This document shows positions 8,054-17,148 of a stretch of DNA of 64,000 nt, piece by piece. The position numbers were made by a program, and so were the translations under genes. Numbering within the stretch: position 1 is the first letter of the stretch; each line of letters opens with the position of its first letter. The notes under the pieces were generated by a model. That model searched no databases, was not told the origin of the DNA, and was given only the letters and a program-made list of their open reading frames with translations. The DNA is from Denitratisoma sp. DHT3 (lineage in GTDB: Bacteria; Pseudomonadota; Gammaproteobacteria; Burkholderiales; Rhodocyclaceae). The stretch lies in assembly GCF_007833355.1 (NCBI RefSeq), contig NZ_CP020914.1, positions 172,047-236,046 of the forward strand. The letters run 5' to 3'.

Positions 8054-8653
8054 ATGACGTCCATGCCTGCCGAATTTCCTTCCCGCAATCCCACTGAAGT
8101 GCGCCTGTTGGCTGTCGCGCGGGAAATCACCAGCCGGGTCGGCTACGATGGCCTGACCATGAAGGAAGTGGCCGATCGCGCCGCTGTCGCCCGGGTGACG
8201 GTCTACCACTACTTCGGCAACAAGGATCGTCTGCTGGCGGAAATCGCCGCCGACCTGGAAGCCGAGGTGCTGGGCGAACTGGAACGCCTGCGGCTGCGCA
8301 CCCGGGACCCCGCCGCTCGGATTGCCCGCCGGCTGACGGTGGCCATGACCTATCTGCTGCGCGAGCCCCTGTTGTTGAACGCCGTGCTGACGGTGGCGAT
8401 GGGGGAACAGGGGCATCGGGTTTTCCTGCGCCAGGATGACAGCAGTCCGGTATGGCATCTGCTGGAAGCCGAATTGCGCGTATGGCCCAAGGGCCAGGCG
8501 CAACGCCTGGGGCGTATTTTTGGCCACCTGCTGCACTCCAGCCTGCTGTCGGTGTCTTCCGGCGCGATGTCGGTGAAGCAAGCGGAAGAGGATCTGAAGC
8601 TGGCGGGGCGGCTGCTGTTCGAGGGCATGCAGGCCGGCCTCAATAAGCGTTAG
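8054..8653 (+). CDS. TetR/AcrR family transcriptional regulator
   Basis: A 199-residue regulator with an N-terminal helix-turn-helix at residues 35-55 (LTMKEVADRAAVARVTVYHY, then FGNKDRLLAEI). The C-terminal half is a helical sensor domain. A second ATG three codons in (8063) is an alternative start. It follows the hydroxylase alpha subunit on the same strand after about 200 bases and may regulate it, itself or the divergent pair upstream; the CACGTG repeats are a candidate target. Ligand unknown. Confidence 0.85.
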   Translation: MTSMPAEFPSRNPTEVRLLAVAREITSRVGYDGLTMKEVADRAAVARVTVYHYFGNKDRLLAEIAADLEAEVLGELERLRLRTRDPAARIARRLTVAMTYLLREPLLLNAVLTVAMGEQGHRVFLRQDDSSPVWHLLEAELRVWPKGQAQRLGRIFGHLLHSSLLSVSSGAMSVKQAEEDLKLAGRLLFEGMQAGLNKR

Positions 8654-8699
8654 GGAAGCGCTGAATCGCCCCCCCCCCGAGGGAGTCGAGCCTTTCCAG

Positions 8700-10448
8700 T
8701 CAGCCGCCGCACCCCTTGAAGACGCGGCGGCTGCATCGGCCGCAGACGGCCGCGTCCAGCTTCGGTGGGATCGCCTGGGTGATGTCGTCGCGCAACCGGA
8801 AGCAGGCGTCCTCGCCGATCTCCGCCAGGTAGCCGCCGGTTTTCAGGAATTCGTAATTGGCCCGGTTCAATCCGTAGAAATAGAGCCGCCCGCCCAACTC
8901 GCGCCGCCGGCGGGCTTCCTGGCAAAGGATTTCGGCGCCGGCCACGTCGATGGTGTTGAGGCTCTGGGCGGCGATGAGCACCGACTTCCGTTCCGGCTGC
9001 CCGGCATCGACGGCGCGGAGCGCCTGCTGCAGGAAATGGGCGGCGCCGAACCAGGCCGAGCCATTGACCCGCAGGATCTGGAGCTGCGGGCATTCGTCGC
9101 GGCCTTCGGCGCGGACGAAATGGACGGATTCGCCCTCCCGCACCGGCAGCACCGGAATGATCTCCGGCCGGGATCGATGCACGATGAAGGCCAGCAGGGA
9201 CAGCAGCACCCCCAGCAGCAAACCGGCTTCCATGTGGATCAGGGTGCCCAGGAAGGTCACGCAGAAGATGGCGAATTCGAGCCGGCTGGCGCGCCAGATC
9301 TGACGGATGCCGGGAATGTCGATCAGGCCCCAGGCCACCAGGAACAGCACGCCCGCCATCACCGCATAGGGCAGGAAGGCGGCCAGGGGCGCGATCACGG
9401 TGAGCAGCACGACCAGCGCCAGGGCCGAGAATACGGCCGCCAGGGGCGTCTTGGCGCCGGCCTCGTAGTTCAGTCCGCTGCGGTTGAAGGAGCCGGGCGA
9501 GACGAAGGCGGAGAAGAAGGCGCCGGTGACGTTGGCCAAACCCTGGCCGATGAATTCCTGGTTGACGTCGATCTGCTGGCCCGAGCGGTTGCCGATGGCG
9601 CGGGCGACCGAGACGGCCTGGGTGATGGCCAGGATCGCCACGACCAGGGCCGAGCCCGGCAAGGCCAGTAGCACCGACGGCGAGAAGTCCGGCAGGGACG
9701 CGGGAGGCAGCCCCGCGGGCAGGGTGCCCACCGTGGCGATGCGCGCGGCCTCGGGGCCGATCAGGTGCGCGAGCAGGGCGGCATAGAGGCTGCCGGCCAC
9801 CATGGCGACGAGCAGATACGGCGCTCGGGGCAGGAAGCGACGGGAGACGATGCTCGCCATCAGGGTGAACAAGGCGACCGAGACCACCCAGAGGTTGATC
9901 TCGCCCAGCTGCGCCCAGGTCTGCTGCGCCAGGGCGGGGAAGGACCGCCGTCCGCCATGGTCGAGACCCGTGACGTTGGATATCTGGCTGGCGGCGATCA
10001 GGATGCCGGCCCCTGCCGTGAAGCCGGTCACCACCGTGTGGGAAATGAAATTCACCAGCCCGCCCAGGCGTGCCAGCCCGAGACTCAGCTGGATCAAGCC
10101 CACCAGGAGGGTCAGGCTCAAGGCGTATTGCAGATACTGGGCGGTGCCCGGTTCCGCGAATTGCGCGAGGGCGGCGAAGACGGCGATGGAAATGGCGTTG
10201 GTGGGGCCGGAAACCAAATGCCAGGAGGAACCGAACAGCGCCGCCACCACCGTCGGCACCATGGCGGAGTACAAACCGTACTGGGGCGGCAGTCCGGCCA
10301 GGGTGGCGAAGGCGATGCCCTGCGGAATCACGATCAACCCACCGACCAGGCCGGCCAGCAGGTCGTCCCGCAGCGTGCGGCGATTCACCCGGGGCCACCA
10401 GCGCAGGAAAGGCAGGGCGTTTTTCAGGGCGACGGGCAGGGGGACCAT
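8700..10448 (-). CDS. SulP family anion permease with STAS domain
   Basis: A 582-residue inner-membrane transporter. The N-terminal half has many hydrophobic helices, beginning with the family-typical stretch DLLAGLVGGLIVIPQGIAFA and VSGPTNAISIAV. The C-terminal cytoplasmic STAS domain (about residues 440-560) holds the loop SLNTIDVAGAE. The family moves sulfate, bicarbonate or dicarboxylates. The frame is open to 10502; ATG 10448 gives a usual N-terminus, though no strong ribosome-binding site separates the options. It is last in a minus-strand run with the MFS and DUF1214 genes. Substrate unproven; sulfate would suit a sulfotransferase locus but is only suggestive. Confidence 0.85.
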   Translation of the reverse strand: MVPLPVALKNALPFLRWWPRVNRRTLRDDLLAGLVGGLIVIPQGIAFATLAGLPPQYGLYSAMVPTVVAALFGSSWHLVSGPTNAISIAVFAALAQFAEPGTAQYLQYALSLTLLVGLIQLSLGLARLGGLVNFISHTVVTGFTAGAGILIAASQISNVTGLDHGGRRSFPALAQQTWAQLGEINLWVVSVALFTLMASIVSRRFLPRAPYLLVAMVAGSLYAALLAHLIGPEAARIATVGTLPAGLPPASLPDFSPSVLLALPGSALVVAILAITQAVSVARAIGNRSGQQIDVNQEFIGQGLANVTGAFFSAFVSPGSFNRSGLNYEAGAKTPLAAVFSALALVVLLTVIAPLAAFLPYAVMAGVLFLVAWGLIDIPGIRQIWRASRLEFAIFCVTFLGTLIHMEAGLLLGVLLSLLAFIVHRSRPEIIPVLPVREGESVHFVRAEGRDECPQLQILRVNGSAWFGAAHFLQQALRAVDAGQPERKSVLIAAQSLNTIDVAGAEILCQEARRRRELGGRLYFYGLNRANYEFLKTGGYLAEIGEDACFRLRDDITQAIPPKLDAAVCGRCSRRVFKGCGG

Positions 10449-10511
10449 GGACACGGCGGCATGTGAGACATGTCCCGATTGTAAAGACAGTCGCCGCCGC
10501 AATCGGCGACT

Positions 10512-11795
10512 TCAGCGTTCTGTCGCGGCGGGCCGGTAGCGCCGGGCGGCCAGCAGCATCAGCAGGGTGCCGAGGATGCCGCTGCCCAGGGCGATCGCCA
10601 GGGCCTGGCGCAGGGCATGGGGGCCGTGGGTCGGGGCCAGCCAGTCGCTCAGGAGGCCGACGATCTGGGGGCTGGTGGTGACGCCGAAGAGGATGATGCA
10701 GAAATTCAGCACCGCCGTGCCGGTGGCGCGCAGTTCCGCCGGCAGCATGTCCTGGACCGTGGCCTGGACCGGCGCCAGCCAGCCGCCGCCCAGCAATCCG
10801 CAAAGGGCCAGCAGTCCATAGGCCAGACTGACGGAGGGGCTGAAGCACACGGCCCACAGCAGCACCGTGGTGCCGCAGACGGAAAACGCGGCCAGCTTCA
10901 AGGGCCAGGCACGGTTGCGGGCACTCAGGCGGTCCGCCAGCCAGCCGGCGGCCAGCGCGCCGACGACCGAGGTGACGCCGAAGATCAGGCCGAACATGGG
11001 GCCCACTTCCGCCGGCGTCAGTTGGAAGCTGCGCACGAACATCGTCGGCGCCCAGTAGCCGAAGCCCATGCCGCCGAAGCCGGAAAGGGCGGCGGCGGCG
11101 CAGAGTGCGGGAAAGGCCGGCAGCCGGACCAGGTGCTTCATCGCCTGGAGGAAGGGTGGCGGCATCATCGGCCGATCGTCGGCGCGACCGTCCAGACCGC
11201 CCCGAGGGGCTTCCCGGACGCTGAGATACAGCGTCAGCGCCAGCAGGAATCCGGGCAGACCGACGGCGATGAAGGTATTGCGCCAGCCGTAGTGCTGGGC
11301 CAGCACGCCGCCCAGGGCGAGGCCGACCACCTGGCCCAGGGGGATGCCCAGGTTGTAGATCGAGACGGCCCGCGCCCGCTGTCCCGGGGCGAAATAATCC
11401 GAGAGCAGCGAGTAGGAGGGGGCCAGGGCGCACGCTTCGCCCAGCCCCACCATCAGCCGGGCGACGGCCAGTTCCGCGGGGGTGCGGGCGAGGCCCGACA
11501 GCACGGTGAACAGCGACCATAGCGTGCAGCCCAGCGCGAGGATCGCCACCCGGCTCCTGCGGTCCGCCAGCCAGGCGATGGGAATCCCGGCGCAGATGTA
11601 GAGCAGGCCGAAGGCCGGGCCGATGAGAAAGCCCATCAGGGTGTCGGAGCCGTTGAGGTCCGCGCGGACGAATTCCACCATGCCCACCAGCACGTAGCGG
11701 TCCATGAAGCTGATCATGTAGATCAGCATCAGCACGGTCAGCACGTACCAGGCGTAGCCGCCCGCCTTGGCGGGCCTGGGCAGGGTGGCGGACAC
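10512..11795 (-). CDS. MFS transporter
   Basis: A 427-residue protein with about 12 hydrophobic helices. The loop 2-3 motif of the major facilitator superfamily appears as GIPIAWLADRRSRVAILALG, and the start of helix 1 is MISFMDRYVLVGMVEFV. It resembles the spinster-like and organic-anion branch of the superfamily. Only 3 bases separate it from the upstream DUF1214 gene, so the two are probably co-transcribed. Within a degradation locus it may import a substrate or export an intermediate; the cargo is not readable from sequence. Confidence 0.85.
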   Translation of the reverse strand: MSATLPRPAKAGGYAWYVLTVLMLIYMISFMDRYVLVGMVEFVRADLNGSDTLMGFLIGPAFGLLYICAGIPIAWLADRRSRVAILALGCTLWSLFTVLSGLARTPAELAVARLMVGLGEACALAPSYSLLSDYFAPGQRARAVSIYNLGIPLGQVVGLALGGVLAQHYGWRNTFIAVGLPGFLLALTLYLSVREAPRGGLDGRADDRPMMPPPFLQAMKHLVRLPAFPALCAAAALSGFGGMGFGYWAPTMFVRSFQLTPAEVGPMFGLIFGVTSVVGALAAGWLADRLSARNRAWPLKLAAFSVCGTTVLLWAVCFSPSVSLAYGLLALCGLLGGGWLAPVQATVQDMLPAELRATGTAVLNFCIILFGVTTSPQIVGLLSDWLAPTHGPHALRQALAIALGSGILGTLLMLLAARRYRPAATER

Positions 11796-11798
11796 GGC

Positions 11799-13016
11799 TT
11801 ATTTCCCGGTCAGGCGCTTGCCCGCTTCGGCGAAGGGCACGACCCGGGTGGCGGGTTTGGGCACGGCGCTCTCGTCGCTGGGGTCGATGCCGGTGATGGT
11901 CCAGCGGATGCAGAGGGTGCCCGTGAGATGGCCCTGGGTGCAGATCCAGTTGGCAATGCCCGGGTCCTCGGCCGAGACGACGATGCGGGCGATGCCGTCG
12001 TCGTCGATCACCGCGTTGCCGATGTCCACCAGGTTGCGGCCGCCGTCGGCGTACTCGTAGGTCTGCATGTAGCGGTTGGTGCCGTAAAGGCCCCACCAGA
12101 GACACTTGGGCGGTTTCAGGTCGATCAGCAGGGCCTCGCCCGGCTTCAGGTCGAAATTGCAGAAGAGATACCAGTGGTCGGGGTTGATGTACATGAAGCC
12201 GGTGCCGCCGCGCACGGCGCGGCCGGCGTCGCTGCGCTTGACGTCCAGACCCGCCAGGTCGAACTGGTTGGGCACGTGGGGAATGATGGGGCTGGGGCGG
12301 CCGCCGTATTGCTTCATGAAGTCGATGCCGGTCTCCTTGAGGAAGGCGACGACGGAACGCAGCCGGTGGGCCACGGCGGCGTCGTCCAGGCGCGGGGCCG
12401 GGCCGGGGTGGTCGATGACGTCGATCATGTAGCGGGCCGGTTCTTCGTTCTTGGCGTCGACGAAGAATTGGCGGATCAGCACCGAGTGGAGATCGGGGTC
12501 GGCCTCGAGGAAATTCTTCGCACCCACCGGGCGCCGGGTGCCGATGATGATTTCGAAGGAGCCGTCTTCCTCGCAGACCAGATTGGTCATGTTCACCCAG
12601 TCGCCGATGCGGGGCGGCATCAGGCCGTTCCAGCCGGTGCCGGAATAGAGGCAGATGCCCAGGTAGCGCACGCTGCCGCGCTTGCCGGTGATGCGGTAGG
12701 AGCGGCCCGGAGCCAGGGGCGCCCAGTCGTAGATGGTGTAGGGATTGGGCGACCAGATTTCCATCGGCGCCGAATAGGCCGCCCAGGGCTGGGCCATTTT
12801 CGGCGTGATCATGGGCACGAAACGGGGCCGCTCCGGATCGTTCTCGAAGAACTGCTCCAGGGCCGTGCGGATGAAGTGGGTCATGAAACGATAGCCTTCG
12901 GCGGAATCGTTTTCGTCCAGGGCGCTGTTGCTGGTGAGTTCGACGGATTCCTTCAGGACGTCGAGCATTTCAAGAAAAGCCTTGCGGCTTTCCGGGGTGA
13001 AGTCTTTTTGGCTCAT
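11799..13016 (-). CDS. DUF1214 domain-containing protein
   Basis: A 405-residue soluble protein without signal peptide or membrane segment. The C-terminal part (RGGTGFMYINPDHWYLFCNF through WICTQGHLTGTLCIRWTI) matches my memory of the DUF1214 fold, whose members are often found in lipid and steroid catabolic loci. Function unknown. It is the first gene of the minus-strand run DUF1214-MFS-SulP and is divergent from the acyl-CoA operon beginning at 13578. No catalytic motif is recognised. Confidence 0.65.
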   Translation of the reverse strand: MSQKDFTPESRKAFLEMLDVLKESVELTSNSALDENDSAEGYRFMTHFIRTALEQFFENDPERPRFVPMITPKMAQPWAAYSAPMEIWSPNPYTIYDWAPLAPGRSYRITGKRGSVRYLGICLYSGTGWNGLMPPRIGDWVNMTNLVCEEDGSFEIIIGTRRPVGAKNFLEADPDLHSVLIRQFFVDAKNEEPARYMIDVIDHPGPAPRLDDAAVAHRLRSVVAFLKETGIDFMKQYGGRPSPIIPHVPNQFDLAGLDVKRSDAGRAVRGGTGFMYINPDHWYLFCNFDLKPGEALLIDLKPPKCLWWGLYGTNRYMQTYEYADGGRNLVDIGNAVIDDDGIARIVVSAEDPGIANWICTQGHLTGTLCIRWTITGIDPSDESAVPKPATRVVPFAEAGKRLTGK

Positions 13017-13577
13017 GGGGTGCCTTTCTTTCCAGTCTGTCGGATGCGCGCCAAGCGGAACGCATGCGGACCGATGCTAGGAGTCGCGCCGGATACACCC
13101 AAGCAAATCCGAACAGCCGATGGAAACCGCTTTGCGATGGGTGAGGCATGGGGGCCAACGCCAGAAACGCCGGGACAAGGCGAGGCGAATCGGGGCCCCG
13201 CGAGAGGAAGCGCAAAAGCCGAACGGCGATCATGTCGATCGCGGTGAAGCATCGATATGCGTGGGGCGCCATGTGCCGGTCATGCCGATCCCTGAATTTC
13301 CTCGGGCGGGAAAGGAATTTTGTTCGGTTTTTCCGTACCCATTTCAGGAGCCCTGGTTTCGATGGGAATGGACGCCGGAACGAACGACAGCGCAATCAGT
13401 GCCCCGGATCGCGGAGGATGGCCACTCGACCGGGTACGGCGTGCAACGGCCATTGGCCCGCCCGTTTTTCCGGTGCGCTGTTCGGCTTTGTTTGTCTGCC
13501 GCCTGGATCGCCTCCTAGCATTCCCTCGCGTTCGTCGGACACGCCGATGTGATGACCGGTCCAGGAAGGGAGTCGGG
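13017..13577. other. Divergent intergenic region between the DUF1214 gene and the first acyl-CoA operon
   Basis: About 560 bases with several overlapping short ORFs but none with good start sites or recognisable products. It must hold the promoters of both divergent operons. The only clear signal is AGGAAGGGAG just before the CaiB/BaiF start at 13578. Confidence 0.45.
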
Positions 13578-14774
13578 ATGTTTCTCAAGGGCTATCGAAT
13601 GGTGGACATGTGCTGGATGGGCGGTGGCCCCTTCACGGCGCAGGTCCTGGGGGATCTCGGATTCGACGTGATCAAGGTGATGGAGGTGCCCAAGGCATCC
13701 TCCGGCCGGCGCGGCGGGCGCAGCACCGGTTCCCTGATCGCCGAACACAACGGGATTCAGATGAGCCACTACCGCTTCGGCATCCGCAATGCCCGCAGCA
13801 TCATGCTGGATCTGAAGAGCAAGGAGGGCCTGGAGGTCTTTCATCGCCTGATCGAGAAGACCGACGTGATCACGGAAGGCTTCCGTCCCGGCGTGGCGGA
13901 TCGCCTCGGCGTCGGCTACGAGGCTTTGAGGCAGATCAATCCCGGCCTGGTCTATGCGGCCATCACCGGTTATGGCCAGACCGGGCCCTACCGCGACAAA
14001 CCGGGCCACGACGTGAATTTCGAATCCATCGCCGGCTTCATCGGCATGAACGGCAAGGCCGGCGGGCCGCCCGTGGTGACCGGCGGCCTGGTGGCCGATT
14101 TCGCCGCGGGGTCCATGTCGGCCGTGACCCACATCCTGGCGGCCCTGCTGCGCCGGGAGAAGACCGGCCAGGGCGCCTATTGCGATGTGTCGTTGACCGA
14201 TGCGGTGTTCGAGGCCAACGGCACCGCCATCGGCCCCTACCTGGGGTCGGGCGTGGAGATGCAGCGGGGCGAGATGTACTTCTCCGGCTTCTGGCCCTTC
14301 AACGATGTCTATGAAACCCGGGATGGCGCCTATCTTTCCCTCGGCGCCTGGGAGCCCTATTTCTTCAAGAACCTGTGCGAGGCCGTCGGGCGGGAGGACC
14401 TGGTCGACATCCAGTGGTCGGTGGAGCGGCGCGACTACGTGCGGGCCGAACTGACCGCGCTCTTCAAGACCCGCACCCAGGCCGAATGGGTGGCCCTGTT
14501 CGAGCCCGTGGATGCCTGCGTGACGCCGGTGAACTCGCCGGCCCAGGCCGCCAACGATCCTCAGATGCGGGCGCGGAGCATGGTCGTGGAGCTGGAGAAC
14601 CCGCTCCATGGCAAGGTGCCCATGGTGGGCTCCATGTTCAAGCTGGACGGCCAGCCCCTGGAAGCCCGCCACTGGATGAACTATCCCGGGGAACACACCG
14701 GCATGGTGCTGCAGGAACTGGGCTACAGCGAAGGCGAGGTCGCCGATCTGCAGGCCCAGGGTTTCGTGCGCTGA
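13578..14774 (+). CDS. CaiB/BaiF CoA-transferase family protein
   Basis: A 398-residue class III CoA-transferase / racemase-fold protein. D208 in the segment YCDVSLTDAV matches the Asp that forms the acyl anhydride in class III transferases. It also has H144 (PGHDVNFES) and D174 (LVADFAAGS), the pair used by alpha-methylacyl-CoA racemases, so transferase and racemase roles are both open. The ATG at 13578 follows AGGAAGGGAG; the frame is open further upstream without a better start. It is the first gene of an operon, 22 bases before a second CaiB/BaiF gene, and the two may form a heteromer. Confidence 0.8.
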   Translation: MFLKGYRMVDMCWMGGGPFTAQVLGDLGFDVIKVMEVPKASSGRRGGRSTGSLIAEHNGIQMSHYRFGIRNARSIMLDLKSKEGLEVFHRLIEKTDVITEGFRPGVADRLGVGYEALRQINPGLVYAAITGYGQTGPYRDKPGHDVNFESIAGFIGMNGKAGGPPVVTGGLVADFAAGSMSAVTHILAALLRREKTGQGAYCDVSLTDAVFEANGTAIGPYLGSGVEMQRGEMYFSGFWPFNDVYETRDGAYLSLGAWEPYFFKNLCEAVGREDLVDIQWSVERRDYVRAELTALFKTRTQAEWVALFEPVDACVTPVNSPAQAANDPQMRARSMVVELENPLHGKVPMVGSMFKLDGQPLEARHWMNYPGEHTGMVLQELGYSEGEVADLQAQGFVR

Positions 14775-14796
14775 GCCGCCCGAAGAGGAGATCGTC

Positions 14797-16080
14797 ATGG
14801 CGGAGACAAACCAGGAAGGGCAGGCAGGGCAAGGCATCCTGCGCGGCATCACGGTGCTGGACTTCGGCCGGGTGGTGGCCGGCGGCTATTGCGGCCGCAT
14901 CCTGGCCGACATGGGCGCCCGGGTGATCAAGGTGGAGGCCCCCCATACGGGCGACTACATCCGCCTCCTGGGCCCCATGGGCGGCGAGCACTGGAGCATG
15001 CCGCCCTCCATCAGCCCCATCTTCATGCATTGCAATGCCGGCAAGGAGAGCCTGTCCCTGGATCTGAAGCGTCCCGAGAGCATCGACCTGATCAAGCGCA
15101 TGATCCCCAAGATCGACGTGGTGCTGGAGAACTTCACGTCCCATGTGATGCCCGGCCTCGGCCTGGGCTATGAGGATCTGAAACGGATCCGGCCGGACAT
15201 CGTCATGTGCTCGATCAGCGGTTTCGGCCCCGCCGGTCCCCTGGCGGACGCCCCGGCGGCGGACGGCATCGCCCAGGCCATGAGCGGCATGCTCTCCCTG
15301 ATGGGCGAGGAGGGCGGCTACCCGCATTTCGCCGGCAACGGCATCGCCGACACGGCGTCCGCCACGACGGCGGCCATGGCCATCCTGGGGGCGCTGCTGG
15401 AGCGCTTCCGCAGCGGCACCGGCCAGCATGTGAATATTTCCATGATGCACACCCTCTTGAGCATGGACGGCGCCGCCGCGCCCTACTGCGTGGCCTCCAA
15501 GGGGGAGCACAAGGTGCCGCGCAGCGGCCGCTTCCATCATCTGGCCTGCCCCTGGGGCACCTTCAAGGGACCGGAGGGGAAATACCTGGTCATCATGATG
15601 ACCGGGCAGTGGGCCTGGGAAAAGCTGGCGAAGATGATGGGCCGCGAGGACATGCTGAGCCATCCGAAATTCACTTCCCTGGAAGCGCGCCTCCAGCACA
15701 AGCACGAGGTGCACGACATCATCGAAGCGTACCTGATGAGCTTCGAGACGGCGGAAGCCGCCTACCAGGCCCTGGCCGCCGAGCGGCTGCTGGTGGGCAT
15801 CGTGCTCGATCCCTGGGAGGCGGCCAGCCATCCCCAGACGCCGCCGGAAATGATCCAGCCGATTCCCTATCCCTACGCCGGCGAGGTGCCCACCATCGCC
15901 ACGGCGCCGCTCTATTCCGAGACGCCGACGCGGATCGGGCGGGCGCCCTTCATCGGCGAGCACAACCGCCGCGTGCTGCGGGAACTGGCCGGCCTCGACG
16001 ACGCCGAACTGGACCGGCTGCACCAGGCCGGCGCGCTGTTCGAGGACGACACGGTCACCCACCTCGATGCCGCGACCTGA
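14797..16080 (+). CDS. CaiB/BaiF CoA-transferase family protein lacking the catalytic Asp
   Basis: A 427-residue family III protein with intact N-terminal motifs (VLDFGRVVAGGYCGRILADM, ARVIKVEAP). At the position of the nucleophilic Asp the segment reads HVNISMMHTLL, so His218 replaces Asp. The racemase His is absent too (ADGIAQAMSG). By itself it probably cannot use the usual anhydride mechanism. As it follows an Asp-containing paralogue by 22 bases, it may be the non-catalytic partner of a heteromeric CoA-transferase. A GAGGAG ribosome-binding site precedes the ATG. Confidence 0.8.
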   Translation: MAETNQEGQAGQGILRGITVLDFGRVVAGGYCGRILADMGARVIKVEAPHTGDYIRLLGPMGGEHWSMPPSISPIFMHCNAGKESLSLDLKRPESIDLIKRMIPKIDVVLENFTSHVMPGLGLGYEDLKRIRPDIVMCSISGFGPAGPLADAPAADGIAQAMSGMLSLMGEEGGYPHFAGNGIADTASATTAAMAILGALLERFRSGTGQHVNISMMHTLLSMDGAAAPYCVASKGEHKVPRSGRFHHLACPWGTFKGPEGKYLVIMMTGQWAWEKLAKMMGREDMLSHPKFTSLEARLQHKHEVHDIIEAYLMSFETAEAAYQALAAERLLVGIVLDPWEAASHPQTPPEMIQPIPYPYAGEVPTIATAPLYSETPTRIGRAPFIGEHNRRVLRELAGLDDAELDRLHQAGALFEDDTVTHLDAAT

Positions 16081-16090
16081 GGGTGCCCCC

Positions 16091-17080
16091 ATGCTGAGCC
16101 GACTCGACGATCATTTCGCCCACCAGAACAACCGCCCCCTGGACGAACTGGATTCCCGGGATCCGTTCTGGCAGGAGGCCCTGTATTTCAATCTGCACAC
16201 GCCCGATGGCCGCTGCTCCGCCATCGGCGGGCTGGACGTGTTCCCCAACAGCGGTTTTGCCGCCGCCTGGCTGATGGTCGAGGTGGCGGGGACGCATTGC
16301 GTCAATTTCCAGACCGGGCCGATCGACGCCAACTGGCGCGACGAAATGGGCGTCGGCCCCCTGCGCTTCCAGGTGATCGAGCCCATGCAGCGCTGGCGCC
16401 TGTCGCTGCGGGACGAGGCCAACGGCATCCAGGGCGAGCTGGAATTCGAAGCCCGCTTCGCCCCCGTCCATTTCCGGCCGATCCGCCTGGAAGCGGGTGG
16501 CGAGGTGGTGTTCGACCAGTCCTATTTCAATCAGATCGGCCGCTTCCACGGCACACTGAGCGTCGGCGACCAGACCTTCTCGGGTTTCTCCGGCCTGCGT
16601 GCGCGGCGCTGGGGCGTCATCAATGCGCAGAAGCTGCCGTTCTACAACTGGATCTCCCTGCCCCTGGCCGAGGGCGCCATCGTCGCCTGGCAGTTCGAGA
16701 CGCCGGAGGGTGAAATCCTCTACTGCGACGGCGCCCTGATCCGCGGCGACGGCAGCAGGACGGCCATCGTGCGGCTCGACCACCAATGGGACTTGCCGGC
16801 CGGGAACCGCCACCCGACCCGGGTCGACGTCGTCCTCCATCTGGCCGATGGCGGCACGCTGCCGCTCTCCTGCCGCCAGTTGGCGACCCACCACGTGGGG
16901 GCCATGCCGCCCCGCTGGTCCGACGCGGTGCCGGTCGAACGCGCCTACGCCGAAACCGGCGCCTCCTCCATCGAACTCGTCGGCGAGTTCGCCGTGGCCG
17001 GTGAGACCGCCGTGGGCATCTACGACATTGCCAGTCGCCCCGGCTACCGCCGCTACGGGCTGCCCGCCCTGGACTGCTGA
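16091..17080 (+). CDS. Lipocalin/AttH-like protein of unknown function
   Basis: A 329-residue protein in the acyl-CoA operon. The start at 16091 follows GAGGG; an in-frame ATG at 16067 overlaps the preceding gene. No signal peptide or membrane segment. The central part (SYFNQIGRFHGTLSVGDQTF, GLRARRWGVINAQKLPFYNW) resembles the beta-barrel halves of CrtC/AttH-like proteins (DUF7064/7065 type), which turn up in steroid and terpenoid loci. Function unknown; a hydrophobic-ligand-binding or hydratase role is conceivable. Confidence 0.55.
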   Translation: MLSRLDDHFAHQNNRPLDELDSRDPFWQEALYFNLHTPDGRCSAIGGLDVFPNSGFAAAWLMVEVAGTHCVNFQTGPIDANWRDEMGVGPLRFQVIEPMQRWRLSLRDEANGIQGELEFEARFAPVHFRPIRLEAGGEVVFDQSYFNQIGRFHGTLSVGDQTFSGFSGLRARRWGVINAQKLPFYNWISLPLAEGAIVAWQFETPEGEILYCDGALIRGDGSRTAIVRLDHQWDLPAGNRHPTRVDVVLHLADGGTLPLSCRQLATHHVGAMPPRWSDAVPVERAYAETGASSIELVGEFAVAGETAVGIYDIASRPGYRRYGLPALDC

Positions 17081-17148
17081 AACCTGATACCGGCCGAAAC
17101 CCGGAATCCACGGGTTTCGGCCACCACCCCGCCAATCAAGGAGTTGAA

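Noticed and set aside
13120..13588. Overlapping short ORFs in the divergent region before 13578
   Set aside because: They overlap each other on both strands, with no convincing ribosome-binding sites or family features.
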